Assembly: GCA_031360885.1 (NCBI GenBank)
Contig: JANMCC010000197.1
Span: 9,223-73,222 of the forward strand
DNA length: 64,000 nucleotides
Source: Schlegelella_A sp031360885
GTDB lineage: Bacteria; Pseudomonadota; Gammaproteobacteria; Burkholderiales; Burkholderiaceae_C
Direction: 5' to 3'
Both the position numbers and the translations under genes were made by a program. Each line of letters begins with the position of its first letter. The stretch's first letter is position 1. The notes beneath the pieces were generated by a model. The model saw nothing but the letters and a program-made list of their open reading frames with translations. It searched no databases and was not told the DNA's origin. This document shows, one piece after another, positions 50,243 through 58,698 of this stretch.

Positions 50243-50557
50243 ATGATTCTCGAAATCGCCGACATCCGCATTGCTCCCGGCAGGAACGCCGAGTTCGACG
50301 CCGCCCTCCAGCGCGGCCTGGAGACCGTGATCTCGCGCGCCGAGGGCTACCGCATGCACCGCGTGGTCAAGGGCATCGAGTCGCCCGAGCGCTACATGCT
50401 GATGATCTGGTGGGAGACGCTCGAGGACCACACCGTCAAGTTCCGCGGCGGACCGCTCTTTCCCGCATGGCGGGCGATCGTCGGACCGTTCTTCGCCTCG
50501 CCGCCCTCGGTCGAGCACTACACGGTCGTCACCGCGTCGCCCGGAACGCCGACGTGA
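50243..50557 (+). CDS. Antibiotic biosynthesis monooxygenase (ABM)-fold protein
   Basis: A 104-residue ABM-fold, dimeric alpha/beta-barrel protein: 'LEIADIRIAPGRNAEFDAAL', 'EGYRMHRVVKGIESPERYML' and 'WETLEDHTVKFRGGPLFPAW'. Relatives are small cofactor-free monooxygenases or quinol-related enzymes, or non-enzymatic. It starts 35 bp after the LivF gene and overlaps the M16 peptidase gene (GTGA), so it could belong to either transcript. A role with the aromatic cluster would be plausible but is inference. Confidence 0.75.
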   Translation: MILEIADIRIAPGRNAEFDAALQRGLETVISRAEGYRMHRVVKGIESPERYMLMIWWETLEDHTVKFRGGPLFPAWRAIVGPFFASPPSVEHYTVVTASPGTPT

Positions 50558-51930
50558 ACCCGCGGCGCTACGCCGCCGCGCTGCTGGCGGCGGCTCTCGG
50601 CGCCGGCGCCTTCGCCGCCTCGCCGGCGATCGGCGCCGCGGCGAAGGCCGCCGAGGTGCTGAAGGTGCGGCGCATCGACTACCGCGAACGCAAGCTCGGC
50701 AACGGCCTCGCCGTGATCTCGGTCGAGAGCCACGCCAGCCCGACGGTGAGCGTGCAGGTCTGGTACCACGTCGGCGGCAGCGACGATCCGGCGGGCAAGT
50801 CGGGCTTCGCGCATCTCTTCGAGCACCTGATGTTCAAGGGCTCGAAGTACATGAAGAGCGAGCAGTTCGACCGCCTGACCGAAGACGTCGGCGGCGAGAA
50901 CAACGCGTTCACGAGCGAGGACGTCACGGCGTACCAGGCGGTCGTTCCCTCCAACCACCTCGAGACGCTGCTCTGGGCCGAGGCCGAGCGGCTCGTCAAC
51001 CTCCGGGTCGACGAAGCCAACTTCCAGTCGGAGCGCGCCGTCGTCGAGGAGGAATTCCGGCAACGCGTGCTGGCCTCGCCGTACGGCCGTTTCTTCGAGG
51101 CGGTGAGCACCCGGCCGTATCTGCAGCATGCCTATCGCCGCGGCGTCATCGGCAGCATCGAGAACCTCGACGCCGCGGCGCTGGCCGACGTGGTCGCCTT
51201 CCACGCCACCCACTACCGCGCCGACAACGCCACCCTGGTCGTCACCGGCGATTTCGATCCGCGCCAGCTCGACGCCTGGGTCGACAAGTACTTCGGCCCC
51301 GTCGCCCGGCCGGCCGCGCCGCTGCCGACGCGCGACTCGCGCGAGCCGCCGTGGAACGCAGACCGCACGATCGCGATCCGCTCGCCGAACGTTCCACTGC
51401 CGGCAGTGGCGACGGCCTGGCTGGCGCCGCCGGTGACCGACGCCGACGCGCCGGCGCTGCAGGTCGCCGCCGCCCTGCTCTCGGCCGGCGAGTCGTCCCG
51501 CCTCAACCAGGCGCTGGTCTATCGGCAGCAGATCGCGACCCAGGCGAGCTTCAGTGCCGACCTGCGCGCCGGACCCGGCCTCCTGATCGCCAGCGCCATC
51601 GCCGCCGGCGGCAAGGCGCCCGCCTCGGTGCGCGCCGCGCTGCTCGCCGAGGTGAAGCGGCTGGCGGAGCGACCGGCCACTCGTGGCGAGCTCGACAAGG
51701 TCAAGACCCAGATCCTGACGCAGGCCTTCAGCTCGCGGCAGACGCCGCTCGGCCTCGGCCAGTCGATCGGCGAGGCCGCCGTGCTCGGCGGCAACGCGAA
51801 CCGCGTCAACACCGACCTCGTCGACCTGCAGCGCGTCAGCGCCGCCGACGTGCAGCGGGTGATGCGCCGCTACGTCACCGGCGCGCGCAGCGTCGCCATC
51901 GACTATGTCCAGGATGCGAGCGCGAAATGA
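50554..51930 (+). CDS. M16-family zinc peptidase, active subunit
   Basis: A 458-residue insulinase-type peptidase. Starting from GTG at 50554, it has a hydrophobic signal segment (ALLAAALGAGAFAASPAIG), then the inverted zinc motif HxxEH in 'FAHLFEHLMF' and Glu in the 'ERAVVEEEFRQRV' helix (the distal Glu ligand). Together with the following gene it resembles the paired bacterial M16 peptidases, one active and one inactive half, forming a chamber in the periplasm. The substrates are peptides; none is identified here. It overlaps its partner by 4 bp. Confidence 0.9.
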   Translation: MNPRRYAAALLAAALGAGAFAASPAIGAAAKAAEVLKVRRIDYRERKLGNGLAVISVESHASPTVSVQVWYHVGGSDDPAGKSGFAHLFEHLMFKGSKYMKSEQFDRLTEDVGGENNAFTSEDVTAYQAVVPSNHLETLLWAEAERLVNLRVDEANFQSERAVVEEEFRQRVLASPYGRFFEAVSTRPYLQHAYRRGVIGSIENLDAAALADVVAFHATHYRADNATLVVTGDFDPRQLDAWVDKYFGPVARPAAPLPTRDSREPPWNADRTIAIRSPNVPLPAVATAWLAPPVTDADAPALQVAAALLSAGESSRLNQALVYRQQIATQASFSADLRAGPGLLIASAIAAGGKAPASVRAALLAEVKRLAERPATRGELDKVKTQILTQAFSSRQTPLGLGQSIGEAAVLGGNANRVNTDLVDLQRVSAADVQRVMRRYVTGARSVAIDYVQDASAK

Positions 51931-53387
51931 AGCCTTCCGCACGACGCTTGCTGGCCCCTGGGCTCGGCCTCCTCGTCGCCGTTGCGGCAAGCGCCCAGCC
52001 GTTCGAGACGCCGCCCCCTCCGGCCGCGCCGCGGCCGCTGACGATCGCCGCGCCGGTCGAGCAGGCGCTGCCGAACGGCCTGCGCGTGATCGTCGCGCCG
52101 CGCGATGGCGTGCCGCTGGTGACGGCGATGCTGGTCGTGCTCTCCGGCAGCGAGCTCGACCCGCCGCAGCTTTCCGGCCTGGCCTCGATGACGGCGAGCC
52201 TGCTCACGCAGGGCACCCGTCGGCACACCGCACCGCAGATCGCGGCGGCCGCCGAGGCGCTCGGCGGTTCGCTCGAGAGCGACGCCGGCTGGAGCCAGTC
52301 GCTGGTGGCGATCACGGTGACGACGCCGCGGCTCGGCGCCGCGCTCGGCCTGGTCGCCGAGGTGACGCGCGAGCCGACCTTCGCCCCGGCCGAGCTCGAC
52401 CGGTTGCGCAGCCAGACCCTCGACGCGCTCAAGGTGCGCTATGCCGACCCCGGCGCCCTGGCCGGCCTGACCGCGGCGCGCCTGGCGTACGGCAGCGGCC
52501 CCTGGGGCCACCCGGCGAGCGGCACCCCGGCGTCGCTGCCGCGTATCCGCCAGGCCGACCTGGTCGCCCTGCATCGCGCCACCTTCCGGCCCGACCGCGC
52601 CGTGCTGATCCTGGCCGGCGACGTCGCCCCGGACCGCGCGCTCGCCCTGGCGCGCACGCACTTCGGCGACTGGACCGCGCCCGCCGGCGTGGCGCCACCG
52701 CTGCCGCCCGCTCTGCCGGCGCTGGCCGCCGGCCCGGCGGTCGCGGTGATCGACATGCCTGCCGCCGGCCAGGCCGGCGTCGTTCTCGCGCTGCCGCTGC
52801 CGCCGCGCCAGGGCGCGGAGCGGGCCGCGGCCGACGTGCTCGACGCGGTGATCGGCGGCGGCTACTCGTCGCGCCTCAGCCAGGAGATCCGGATCAAGCG
52901 CGGCCTGAGCTACTCGGTCTTCAGCCGGATCGAGGCGCGTGGCGCAGGCGGCCTCTTCCAGGCGGCGTTGCAGACCAAGAACGAGTCGGCCGCGGAGGTC
53001 GTTTCGCTGTTGCAGGGCGAGCTCGACCGGGTGGTGCAGGCGCCGGTGCCGGCCGAGGAGCTGGCCTCGCGCAAGCTCTCGCTGATCGGCAGCTTCAGCC
53101 GCAGCGTCGAAACCACCGCCGGCCTCGCCTCGGCGATCCGCTCGCTGGTGGCGAGCGGGCGCTCGCCGGTGGACCTGAAGACGCGGATCGCGACGCTCGA
53201 GGCGGTCGGCCCGGAGGACGTGCAGCGCTATGCCGCGACCCATTTCGGCGCGGCTGGCCGGCGGATCGCGGTCGCCGGCGTTGCCGACAAGTTCGCCGCG
53301 GCGCTGCGCAGCGGGGCGCCGGGGCTCGTCGTCGTCGGCCAGGACCAGCTCGATCTCGAGCGCCCGGGCGGCCTCAAGCGCGAGTAG
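51927..53387 (+). CDS. M16-family peptidase, inactive partner subunit
   Basis: A 486-residue M16-like protein with a Sec signal (MKPSARRLLAPGLGLLVAVAASA). The region where the HxxEH motif should be reads 'LSGLASMTASLLTQGTRR', so the zinc site is lost. The C-terminal Arg/Tyr substrate-binding pair of the inactive subunit is seen in 'GGGYSSRLSQEIRIKRGLSYSV'. This matches the known pairing of an active with an inactive subunit. It starts at the ATG overlapping the previous stop (ATGA). Confidence 0.9.
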   Translation: MKPSARRLLAPGLGLLVAVAASAQPFETPPPPAAPRPLTIAAPVEQALPNGLRVIVAPRDGVPLVTAMLVVLSGSELDPPQLSGLASMTASLLTQGTRRHTAPQIAAAAEALGGSLESDAGWSQSLVAITVTTPRLGAALGLVAEVTREPTFAPAELDRLRSQTLDALKVRYADPGALAGLTAARLAYGSGPWGHPASGTPASLPRIRQADLVALHRATFRPDRAVLILAGDVAPDRALALARTHFGDWTAPAGVAPPLPPALPALAAGPAVAVIDMPAAGQAGVVLALPLPPRQGAERAAADVLDAVIGGGYSSRLSQEIRIKRGLSYSVFSRIEARGAGGLFQAALQTKNESAAEVVSLLQGELDRVVQAPVPAEELASRKLSLIGSFSRSVETTAGLASAIRSLVASGRSPVDLKTRIATLEAVGPEDVQRYAATHFGAAGRRIAVAGVADKFAAALRSGAPGLVVVGQDQLDLERPGGLKRE

Positions 53388-53561
53388 GCGAGTGGGTGCC
53401 CGCATGCCTCCCGGCCGAGGCAGGGCAGGCACCGAAGTCCAACCCGGCCGGGGGTCAAGGCAAACCCTTCGGACGCGACCGCCACTTTGCTGGGACAATA
53501 GTGCCCCCTTGCGAGCGACGCAGCGCCCCCCGGCGCGGCGGCCGCCATTACCAGGATCGCC

Positions 53562-53870
53562 ATGGCAACCCGTTCTTCCGCTCCCGCATCCGCCTCCAAA
53601 ACCAGCAAAGTCGCCACGCCTGCAGCCAAGCCCCCCGCCGACCCCAGCGCCGCACTGAAGCTGCGCCAGACCCAGGCCGAATACGTCGCCGCGCGTCCAG
53701 CCGGCGAGCCGGGGGTCAAGCCGATGATGTCGAGCTCGAAGATGTACGTCTGCCGGCGTTGCCAGGCGAACTTCAAGACCGGCGACGGCAAGCCCGATTC
53801 ACGCCTGCCCGGCCTGGGCAAGTGCAACAAGTGCCTGGCCGCAGCCGCGGCCTCGGCCCTCGCCGCCTGA
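53562..53870 (+). CDS. Small zinc-ribbon-like protein
   Basis: A 102-residue protein with a low-complexity Ala/Ser/Lys-rich start and a C-terminal part with two Cys pairs, 'YVCRRCQANF' and 'GKCNKCLAAA', which could bind one zinc. The middle (QTQAEYVAARPAGEP) looks flexible. The gene lies alone, with 175 bp upstream and 157 bp downstream free of genes. The upstream gap has a GC-poor stretch at about 53480-53510 (TTTGCTGGGACAATAGTG), a possible promoter. Family not recognised. Confidence 0.6.
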   Translation: MATRSSAPASASKTSKVATPAAKPPADPSAALKLRQTQAEYVAARPAGEPGVKPMMSSSKMYVCRRCQANFKTGDGKPDSRLPGLGKCNKCLAAAAASALAA

Positions 53871-54027
53871 CGAGGTCCCGCCCGCCGCATTGCCGCGCCC
53901 GCGTCCGCTGCCAGACCTCCGAGCTGGCGGCGGATTTCACGGGCATGAGGTAACCAGAGGTAACGCGCCTCGAGGCGCCCCCGAGCCCCGTCGATATGCC
54001 GGTATCCCGGACGACCGACCTCGCCGC

Positions 54028-54660
54028 ATGCCGACCTTGCTGACCCGCCTGTTGAGGGCCGTTCACACCGTGCCGCTGGAGATCGCGCGGCCCGTGCTCT
54101 TCTGGTGGGCGGCGCACAAGCGTCGCTCGGGTGCCTGGCGGGCGCGCCCGCCGTCGCGCGAAGCGCAGGAAACCCGCCCCGAACCGGCGATTCGCGCCCT
54201 GCAGGCCGACCTCGACCTGGTGCGCGCGATGCGCGTCGAGCTCGGCAAGGTGCTCGACGGCGACGATAGCTATCGGCAGACCTACCGCAACCTGGCGCGG
54301 TTCGAGCGCAAGCTCGACAAGTACGGCCTGCGCACGATCGAGCAGTTTCCCGTCGACCAGCTGCGCCGCGCGCTGCGCGAGTTCGAGGCGCTGGTGCGCA
54401 ACTGGTCCTCGACCAGCCTGGCCGACCTGCGCTCGCGGATGGCGGTGGTGCTCGCCGATCGGTCGAGCGCGGCCTCGGTCTGGATCGCGGTGAACACGGT
54501 CAACGGCGCGCACCGGCACGGGCCCGGCGTCGCCACGCGCCTGCCGGCAGGCACGGGCGCGGCGGCTCGCGCCGGCGTGCAGCGCGGCGGCCGGCACCTC
54601 GGCATGTCACGCTTCAACTGGGCCGACGGCGGCTTCAATTCGACGAGCGCGCCGGCATAG
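54028..54660 (+). CDS. Hypothetical helical protein
   Basis: A 210-residue protein beginning MPTLLTRLLRAVHTVPLEI, with a partly hydrophobic start ('ARPVLFWWAAHKRR') that could be a membrane anchor. The central part is mostly helical ('ALQADLDLVRAMRVELGKVL', 'FERKLDKYGLRTIEQFPV'), the last about 60 residues are Ala/Gly-rich with 'SRFNWADGGFNSTSAP'. An in-frame start 138 bp upstream is possible but gives a low-complexity extension. No family recognised. Codon pattern is consistent with a real gene. Confidence 0.45.
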   Translation: MPTLLTRLLRAVHTVPLEIARPVLFWWAAHKRRSGAWRARPPSREAQETRPEPAIRALQADLDLVRAMRVELGKVLDGDDSYRQTYRNLARFERKLDKYGLRTIEQFPVDQLRRALREFEALVRNWSSTSLADLRSRMAVVLADRSSAASVWIAVNTVNGAHRHGPGVATRLPAGTGAAARAGVQRGGRHLGMSRFNWADGGFNSTSAPA

Positions 54661-54732
54661 GGCGTTGTCCTACGAGACGCGACTCGGCAGAGGCACGAGA
54701 ATCTGCGCGCATTCGCTTTTCGAGGAGGCGCC

Positions 54733-54939
54733 GTGCCGTATCCCAACGATCGCCGCAAGCACCAGGTGGAGGCCGACGAGGTTCTCTCGCCCGAGTACCT
54801 GGCGATGCTGATCGCTTGCGGCGGCGAGGTCCGTGCCACCGACCGCGAGGCGGCCCCCCACGGCCAGATGCAGCAGCGGCATGGGCGGCGCAAGGACGAT
54901 CTGCCGCTGCCCGACACGGACCGGCGCCAGCCCGGCTGA
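54733..54939 (+). CDS. Small charged hypothetical protein
   Basis: A 68-residue protein starting with GTG after a strong ribosome site (GAGGAGGCGCC). Sequence: MPYPNDRRKHQVEADEVL, then 'SPEYLAMLIACGGEVRA' and a charged tail rich in Arg, Asp and Gln. It has no hydrophobic segment and one Cys. I do not recognise it. The good ribosome site is the main support. It lies 98 bp before the CBS-domain gene. Confidence 0.4.
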   Translation: MPYPNDRRKHQVEADEVLSPEYLAMLIACGGEVRATDREAAPHGQMQQRHGRRKDDLPLPDTDRRQPG

Positions 54940-55037
54940 CCCGGCAGGCGCGATGGCCCGCGACCGGCGGGCCAGGGGTCGAAATCCGCTTGCATAAGGC
55001 GTACGCTGTCGTCGGCCACTCCCGATCCGGAGGCAGC

Positions 55038-55628
55038 ATGCAGCCCGACGCCGCCATCGCCACATTCCAGCTTTCCAGCGGCACCACGCTCACGCAGGCC
55101 TCGCCGTGGGACACCTTCGCGGTCACGCCGGAGTCGCCGGCCCTCGCGGTGATGACCGACCTGACGAAGGTGAAGGCGGCGACGATCCACCCGGATCAGA
55201 CCTTGCGCCAGGCCGAGCAGACGATGATCTACCAGGGCGTTCGCATGCTGTTCGTGGTGAGCGAGATGCCCAGGCTCGAAGGCCTGATCACCAGCACCGA
55301 CCTGCACAGCGAACGGCAGATGAGCCTGGTGCACTCGCGCAACCTCCGCTTCGACGAAGCGCGCGTGGCCGACGTGATGTCCGCCTTGTCGATGCTCGAC
55401 GCGATCGCCTTCGACAGCATGCGCGTCGCCACCGTGAGCAACCTGATCGCCACGCTCAGAAGCCTGGGCCGCAATCACCTGCTGGTGGTGCAGGCCGGGG
55501 CCGCAGGGACCGCGCGGCAGGTGCGCGGCGTGATCTCCCGGGCCCAGATCGAACGCCAGCTCGGGCGCCCGATCGAGGTGGCCGGCGTTGCCGGGAACTT
55601 CGCTGAAGTCGTGCGCGCCCTGCTCTGA
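55038..55628 (+). CDS. CBS-domain pair protein
   Basis: A 196-residue cytoplasmic protein of two CBS domains. Domain 1 (about 40-110) holds 'QTLRQAEQTMIYQGVRMLFV' and 'EGLITSTDLHSE', and domain 2 (about 115-185) 'SMRVATVSNLIATLRSLGRNHLLVV' and 'RGVISRAQIER'. CBS pairs bind adenosyl ligands such as AMP, ATP or NAD, and usually regulate a partner. No catalytic domain is attached. A GGAGGCAGC site precedes the ATG. The 218-bp gap downstream carries no gene that I can support. Confidence 0.85.
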   Translation: MQPDAAIATFQLSSGTTLTQASPWDTFAVTPESPALAVMTDLTKVKAATIHPDQTLRQAEQTMIYQGVRMLFVVSEMPRLEGLITSTDLHSERQMSLVHSRNLRFDEARVADVMSALSMLDAIAFDSMRVATVSNLIATLRSLGRNHLLVVQAGAAGTARQVRGVISRAQIERQLGRPIEVAGVAGNFAEVVRALL

Positions 55629-55846
55629 GTTCAGGGTCACGCCCGGGACGGGGTCACTCTTTTCTCGCTAGCTCGGGTCGGCTGCTTAGAGCAGGCATCG
55701 ACCTGCACGAGAGCATGCACTCGCTTCACGACGAGCGATCAGGGCAAGCTATCGCCCTCATCGTTCGAGTACCGGAACCTTTTGGTGGAACAATGACCTA
55801 GGGAAAACCCGTATCACTTGACGAGTGCGTCCAACGACGACTGAAC

Positions 55847-56029
55847 ATGAACACCTTTCTGAAATTCCTGAAGTCCCTGAGCCCGACGATCGAGTCGCAA
55901 CAGGAACGAGACGAGGCCTACATGGCCGCCTCCGTGGACATCCACGACCTCGAGCGGCGCATGCGCGAGATCGACGCGCGCGGTCGCACGAACTGGTCGC
56001 CGATCGCGTACGACCTGTACGCGCGCTGA
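55847..56029 (+). CDS. DUF3563-family small protein
   Basis: A 60-residue protein. The core 'ERDEAYMAASVDIHDLERRMREID' matches the DUF3563 pattern found in many small betaproteobacterial proteins: a helix with EAYLA...DLxDLExRxRxLE. The N-terminal 15 residues are hydrophobic-amphipathic. Function unknown; related genes are often single, with long upstream regions and regulated by stress. Here a 218-bp upstream region precedes it, with no clear promoter motif. It is 10 bp before the next small gene. Confidence 0.8.
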   Translation: MNTFLKFLKSLSPTIESQQERDEAYMAASVDIHDLERRMREIDARGRTNWSPIAYDLYAR

Positions 56030-56039
56030 GCCCTTGACC

Positions 56040-56294
56040 ATGATTTCGCGTACCGCCTGGCCGTACCCCGTGCGCCGGATGCGCGGCCCGATGTTCCTGC
56101 TCGCCAGCCTTGCGGCTGCCCTGACCGCCGGCAAGGCGCTCGCCGCCCTGCCGTTCGACGCCGCGCGCTTCGGCTACGCGAGCGCCGTGAAGGCCGGGCT
56201 GGTCGAGAACTCGATGCTCGCTTCGCGCAACGTCGAGCGCACCCTCGCGGCGCTCGAGCGCGCGACGCTCGGTCCCCTGGCCCGCCGCGTCTGA
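56040..56294 (+). CDS. Small exported or membrane protein
   Basis: An 84-residue protein with a hydrophobic N-terminal segment (RGPMFLLASLAAALTAGKALA, trimmed by a probable signal peptidase site) and a short mature part 'LPFDAARFGYASAVKAGLVE'. A TTG 6 bp upstream is also in frame. It follows the DUF3563 gene by 10 bp, so co-transcription is probable. No family is recognised. Whether it is an anchored or secreted peptide cannot be decided. Confidence 0.5.
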   Translation: MISRTAWPYPVRRMRGPMFLLASLAAALTAGKALAALPFDAARFGYASAVKAGLVENSMLASRNVERTLAALERATLGPLARRV

Positions 56295-56396
56295 CCGCCG
56301 CCGGCGGCGGCCGGTTCGGCCATCCGAAGGGCACGCACGGGCGCAGCGTCGCCCGGCCGCTACCATCCGCAGCACTGCAACAGCGCGCGGCGCCTC

Positions 56397-56642
56397 GTGG
56401 AAGAAGCCAGGCAGAGTCGGGAAGCGCGCATTCTCGAGCGCATGCCCGAGGTCCGGGCCGCGGCGGAACACTCGCCCGAATTCCACGAGTGGCTGGCCGG
56501 ACTGCGGGTGCTGCAGGTCGACGGCGAGACCCTGTATCTCCGCGGCGGCGATATGCTGAGGGACAGGGAGCAGGTTCTCTTCGAATGGGCTCGCCGCACC
56601 GGGCTGCTGAGCGACGAGGCGATCCGGCGAGCACTCTCCTGA
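56397..56642 (+). CDS. Small protein sharing a module with the metzincin
   Basis: An 81-residue soluble protein starting with GTG. Its C-terminal half reads 'VLQVDGETLYLRGGDMLRDR' and continues EQVLFEWARRTGLL. The N-terminus of the next protein has 'KQIVVDGVTFWRVEGDSLLD' followed by EEQLRQYAQSVEAL. The shared pattern is VDGxT, then G-D-x-L, D-x-EQ. It suggests a common origin, for example a stand-alone copy of a propeptide or docking module. It is 39 bp before the metzincin. Family not recognised. Confidence 0.55.
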   Translation: MEEARQSREARILERMPEVRAAAEHSPEFHEWLAGLRVLQVDGETLYLRGGDMLRDREQVLFEWARRTGLLSDEAIRRALS

Positions 56643-56681
56643 GGACGTGGGGCGCAGCGGAGCACGCGATGGACGATCGAC

Positions 56682-57500
56682 ATGGGTGAGGCCACGCAGT
56701 CGCTTTTCGAGCGCCTTCGCGCCGGCGCGAAGCAGATCGTCGTCGATGGCGTGACCTTCTGGCGGGTCGAAGGCGACTCGCTTCTCGACGAGGAGCAGCT
56801 CCGCCAGTACGCGCAAAGCGTCGAAGCCCTGCAGCGGGCCCGCGCCGAAGCGCGGGAAGCCGGCATGCCGCTCGTGGCGATGACCGAGCTCGCGGCCGGC
56901 ACGGAGGGCGGCAGGATCATCCGCTGGGCACCCGGCCTGGAGCTGAGCTACGCGGTCCTGCGCAAGACCTTCAAGGTCGGCGGCGAAGCGGGCTACGACC
57001 TCGCCGTCGACAGCACGCGCAAGGCCACCGCCGACTGGGAGAAGACCTGCGGCGTCAAGTTCGCGCACCGGTCCGATCTCGACGCCAGCGATCAGATGCG
57101 GCCCGAGGGCGTCGTCTTCGTCGTCCGCGAGCACGATGCGGGAGGCGACTTCATCGCCGCGGCCTTCTTCCCGGACGATCCGGCGAATCGCCGGCGGGTC
57201 CTGATCGATCCTTCGTTCTACGCGCCGAAGCTCGGCTTCGATCGGGTCGGCGTCCTGCGTCACGAGCTCGGCCACGTGCTCGGCTTTCGCCATGAGCAGA
57301 TCCGTTCCGAGGCGCCCGCCGGCTGCCCCGACGAAGACACCTTCGGCACGATCAACCTCGGCGCCTACGACCCGCGCTCGGTGATGCACTATTTCTGCGG
57401 CGGCGTCGGCTCGAAGACGCTCGCGATCACCGAGCAGGACAAGGTGGGCGCGCAGAAGGTGTACGGTCCGCCGCTCGCCAACTTCCGTTTCGTCGAGTAG
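56682..57500 (+). CDS. Metzincin-type zinc protease without signal peptide
   Basis: A 272-residue protein. The catalytic motif HELGHVLGFRH (H194, E195, H198, H204) is the full HExxHxxGxxH of metzincins, and the Met-turn follows as 'SVMHYF' (M235). Upstream, residues 79-130 (RWAPGLELSYAVLRKTF, ATADWEKTCGVKFAH) match the upper-domain pattern of matrixin/M57-like proteases. The first 45 residues carry the module shared with the preceding small protein. No signal peptide is visible, so it is cytoplasmic or exported by another route. The gene heads the run of zincin-like and TPR genes. Confidence 0.85.
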   Translation: MGEATQSLFERLRAGAKQIVVDGVTFWRVEGDSLLDEEQLRQYAQSVEALQRARAEAREAGMPLVAMTELAAGTEGGRIIRWAPGLELSYAVLRKTFKVGGEAGYDLAVDSTRKATADWEKTCGVKFAHRSDLDASDQMRPEGVVFVVREHDAGGDFIAAAFFPDDPANRRRVLIDPSFYAPKLGFDRVGVLRHELGHVLGFRHEQIRSEAPAGCPDEDTFGTINLGAYDPRSVMHYFCGGVGSKTLAITEQDKVGAQKVYGPPLANFRFVE

Positions 57501-57518
57501 GGGGCGACGACACCAGCC

Positions 57519-58685
57519 ATGGAACCGGGACGCGTATTGCAGGCGCAGCTCGAGGTGCTGCGCCTCGACCTGGTTCGCTCGCGCAAGGCCGCCGAGGCCG
57601 CCGACGTGGAGCCGGCGCTGCGCGATCGGGTCGCGGCCCGTTTCGACGCCGAGCTGTCGCGCCTCGTCGACCGGGTCGACGCGCTCAAGGCAGCGACCGA
57701 CAAGGGCGAGCGCTCGGCCGAGAACGCCTGGCGCGACCTGCGTGCGCTGCAGGCCGATGCCGCCAAGGTGCTCGACGAGTGCCTCGCGTTCATCCAGGGC
57801 GCGCTCGCCCGCAAGGCCGGCATGGACGCCGGGATCTGCGCGCTCACCGATCTCCTGCTCGGCGACCTCGCCGCCGCTTCCGACGTCGCCTGGGGCCGCT
57901 TCACGCTGCTCGCGACCAGCGAGTTCTATCGCGACACTGCGGAAGTGATCCGCATCCGCTATCCCGAAGTGAGCCTCTGGAGCATGCCGTTCGCGGCGCA
58001 CGAGTTCGGACATTTCATCGGCCCGGCCTTGCGCCGGCGGCGCGACGGCGGGTACGACCATCCGTTCCTGGATCGGCTCGCGGCGGAAGACGAAAAGCCC
58101 AAGCCGGAAGGTCAGGTGCACAGCCGCCAGTGGCACCATGTCCAGGAGTGCTTCGCCGACGGGTTCGCCACCTGCGCGCTCGGCCCGGCCTACGCGGCTG
58201 CCTTCATCCTGTTGCGCATGAACCCCGCCGATGCCGACGCGGAGGCGTACAGCCATCCCTCGGCCGCGGCCCGGGTGCACGGCATCCTGTGGACGCTAGA
58301 AAAGCTGGACGCGACCCACGTCGCGGGCCGGCTTCGCGACGTGACGAAGATGCTGCGCGAGCTCTGGGCGAAGAGCCTCGGAGCGGTCGGACAGGCCGAC
58401 AAGTTTTCCGACGCCGCGGCCTCGTTCGCGACCGAGCGAGCGAGCGACCTGTTCGACCTGCTCGCCGCCGCGACGCCGCCCGGGTTGATGTTCGACGCGG
58501 CCGCATGGAACCGCAGCCAGGCCCTCGTGCTCGATCCGCCGGGGGCCACGCTGCCGCCGGCGACGACCCGGCGCGATGTGCTCAATGCGGCGTGGCTTGC
58601 CCGTCTCGGCATCGCCAGCCAGAATCGATACGAACTGAACGATCTCGGGCAGAGCGCACTCTCGGCGTATCGCCGTGTCGCCTGA
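57519..58685 (+). CDS. HEFGH zincin-like protein of unknown family
   Basis: A 388-residue soluble protein. Residues 1-100 are helical, coiled-coil-like. 'FAAHEFGHFIGPAL' (H161-H165) is an HExxH zinc motif, and 45 residues later 'VQECFADGFATCALGPAY' offers Glu210 and Asp214 as third ligand in the gluzincin manner. No Met-turn is seen. The rest is helical, ending 'RRDVLNAAWLARLGIASQN'. A protease function is inferred. It shares all main blocks with the next protein, which has lost the motif. It starts 18 bp after the metzincin stop. Confidence 0.7.
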   Translation: MEPGRVLQAQLEVLRLDLVRSRKAAEAADVEPALRDRVAARFDAELSRLVDRVDALKAATDKGERSAENAWRDLRALQADAAKVLDECLAFIQGALARKAGMDAGICALTDLLLGDLAAASDVAWGRFTLLATSEFYRDTAEVIRIRYPEVSLWSMPFAAHEFGHFIGPALRRRRDGGYDHPFLDRLAAEDEKPKPEGQVHSRQWHHVQECFADGFATCALGPAYAAAFILLRMNPADADAEAYSHPSAAARVHGILWTLEKLDATHVAGRLRDVTKMLRELWAKSLGAVGQADKFSDAAASFATERASDLFDLLAAATPPGLMFDAAAWNRSQALVLDPPGATLPPATTRRDVLNAAWLARLGIASQNRYELNDLGQSALSAYRRVA

Positions 58686-58698
58686 GAGGAGCATTTCG

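Noticed and set aside
55758..58280. An open frame of about 840 codons on the minus strand
   Set aside because: It lies opposite the DUF3563, metzincin and HEFGH genes. Its translation is low-complexity and has no family pattern.
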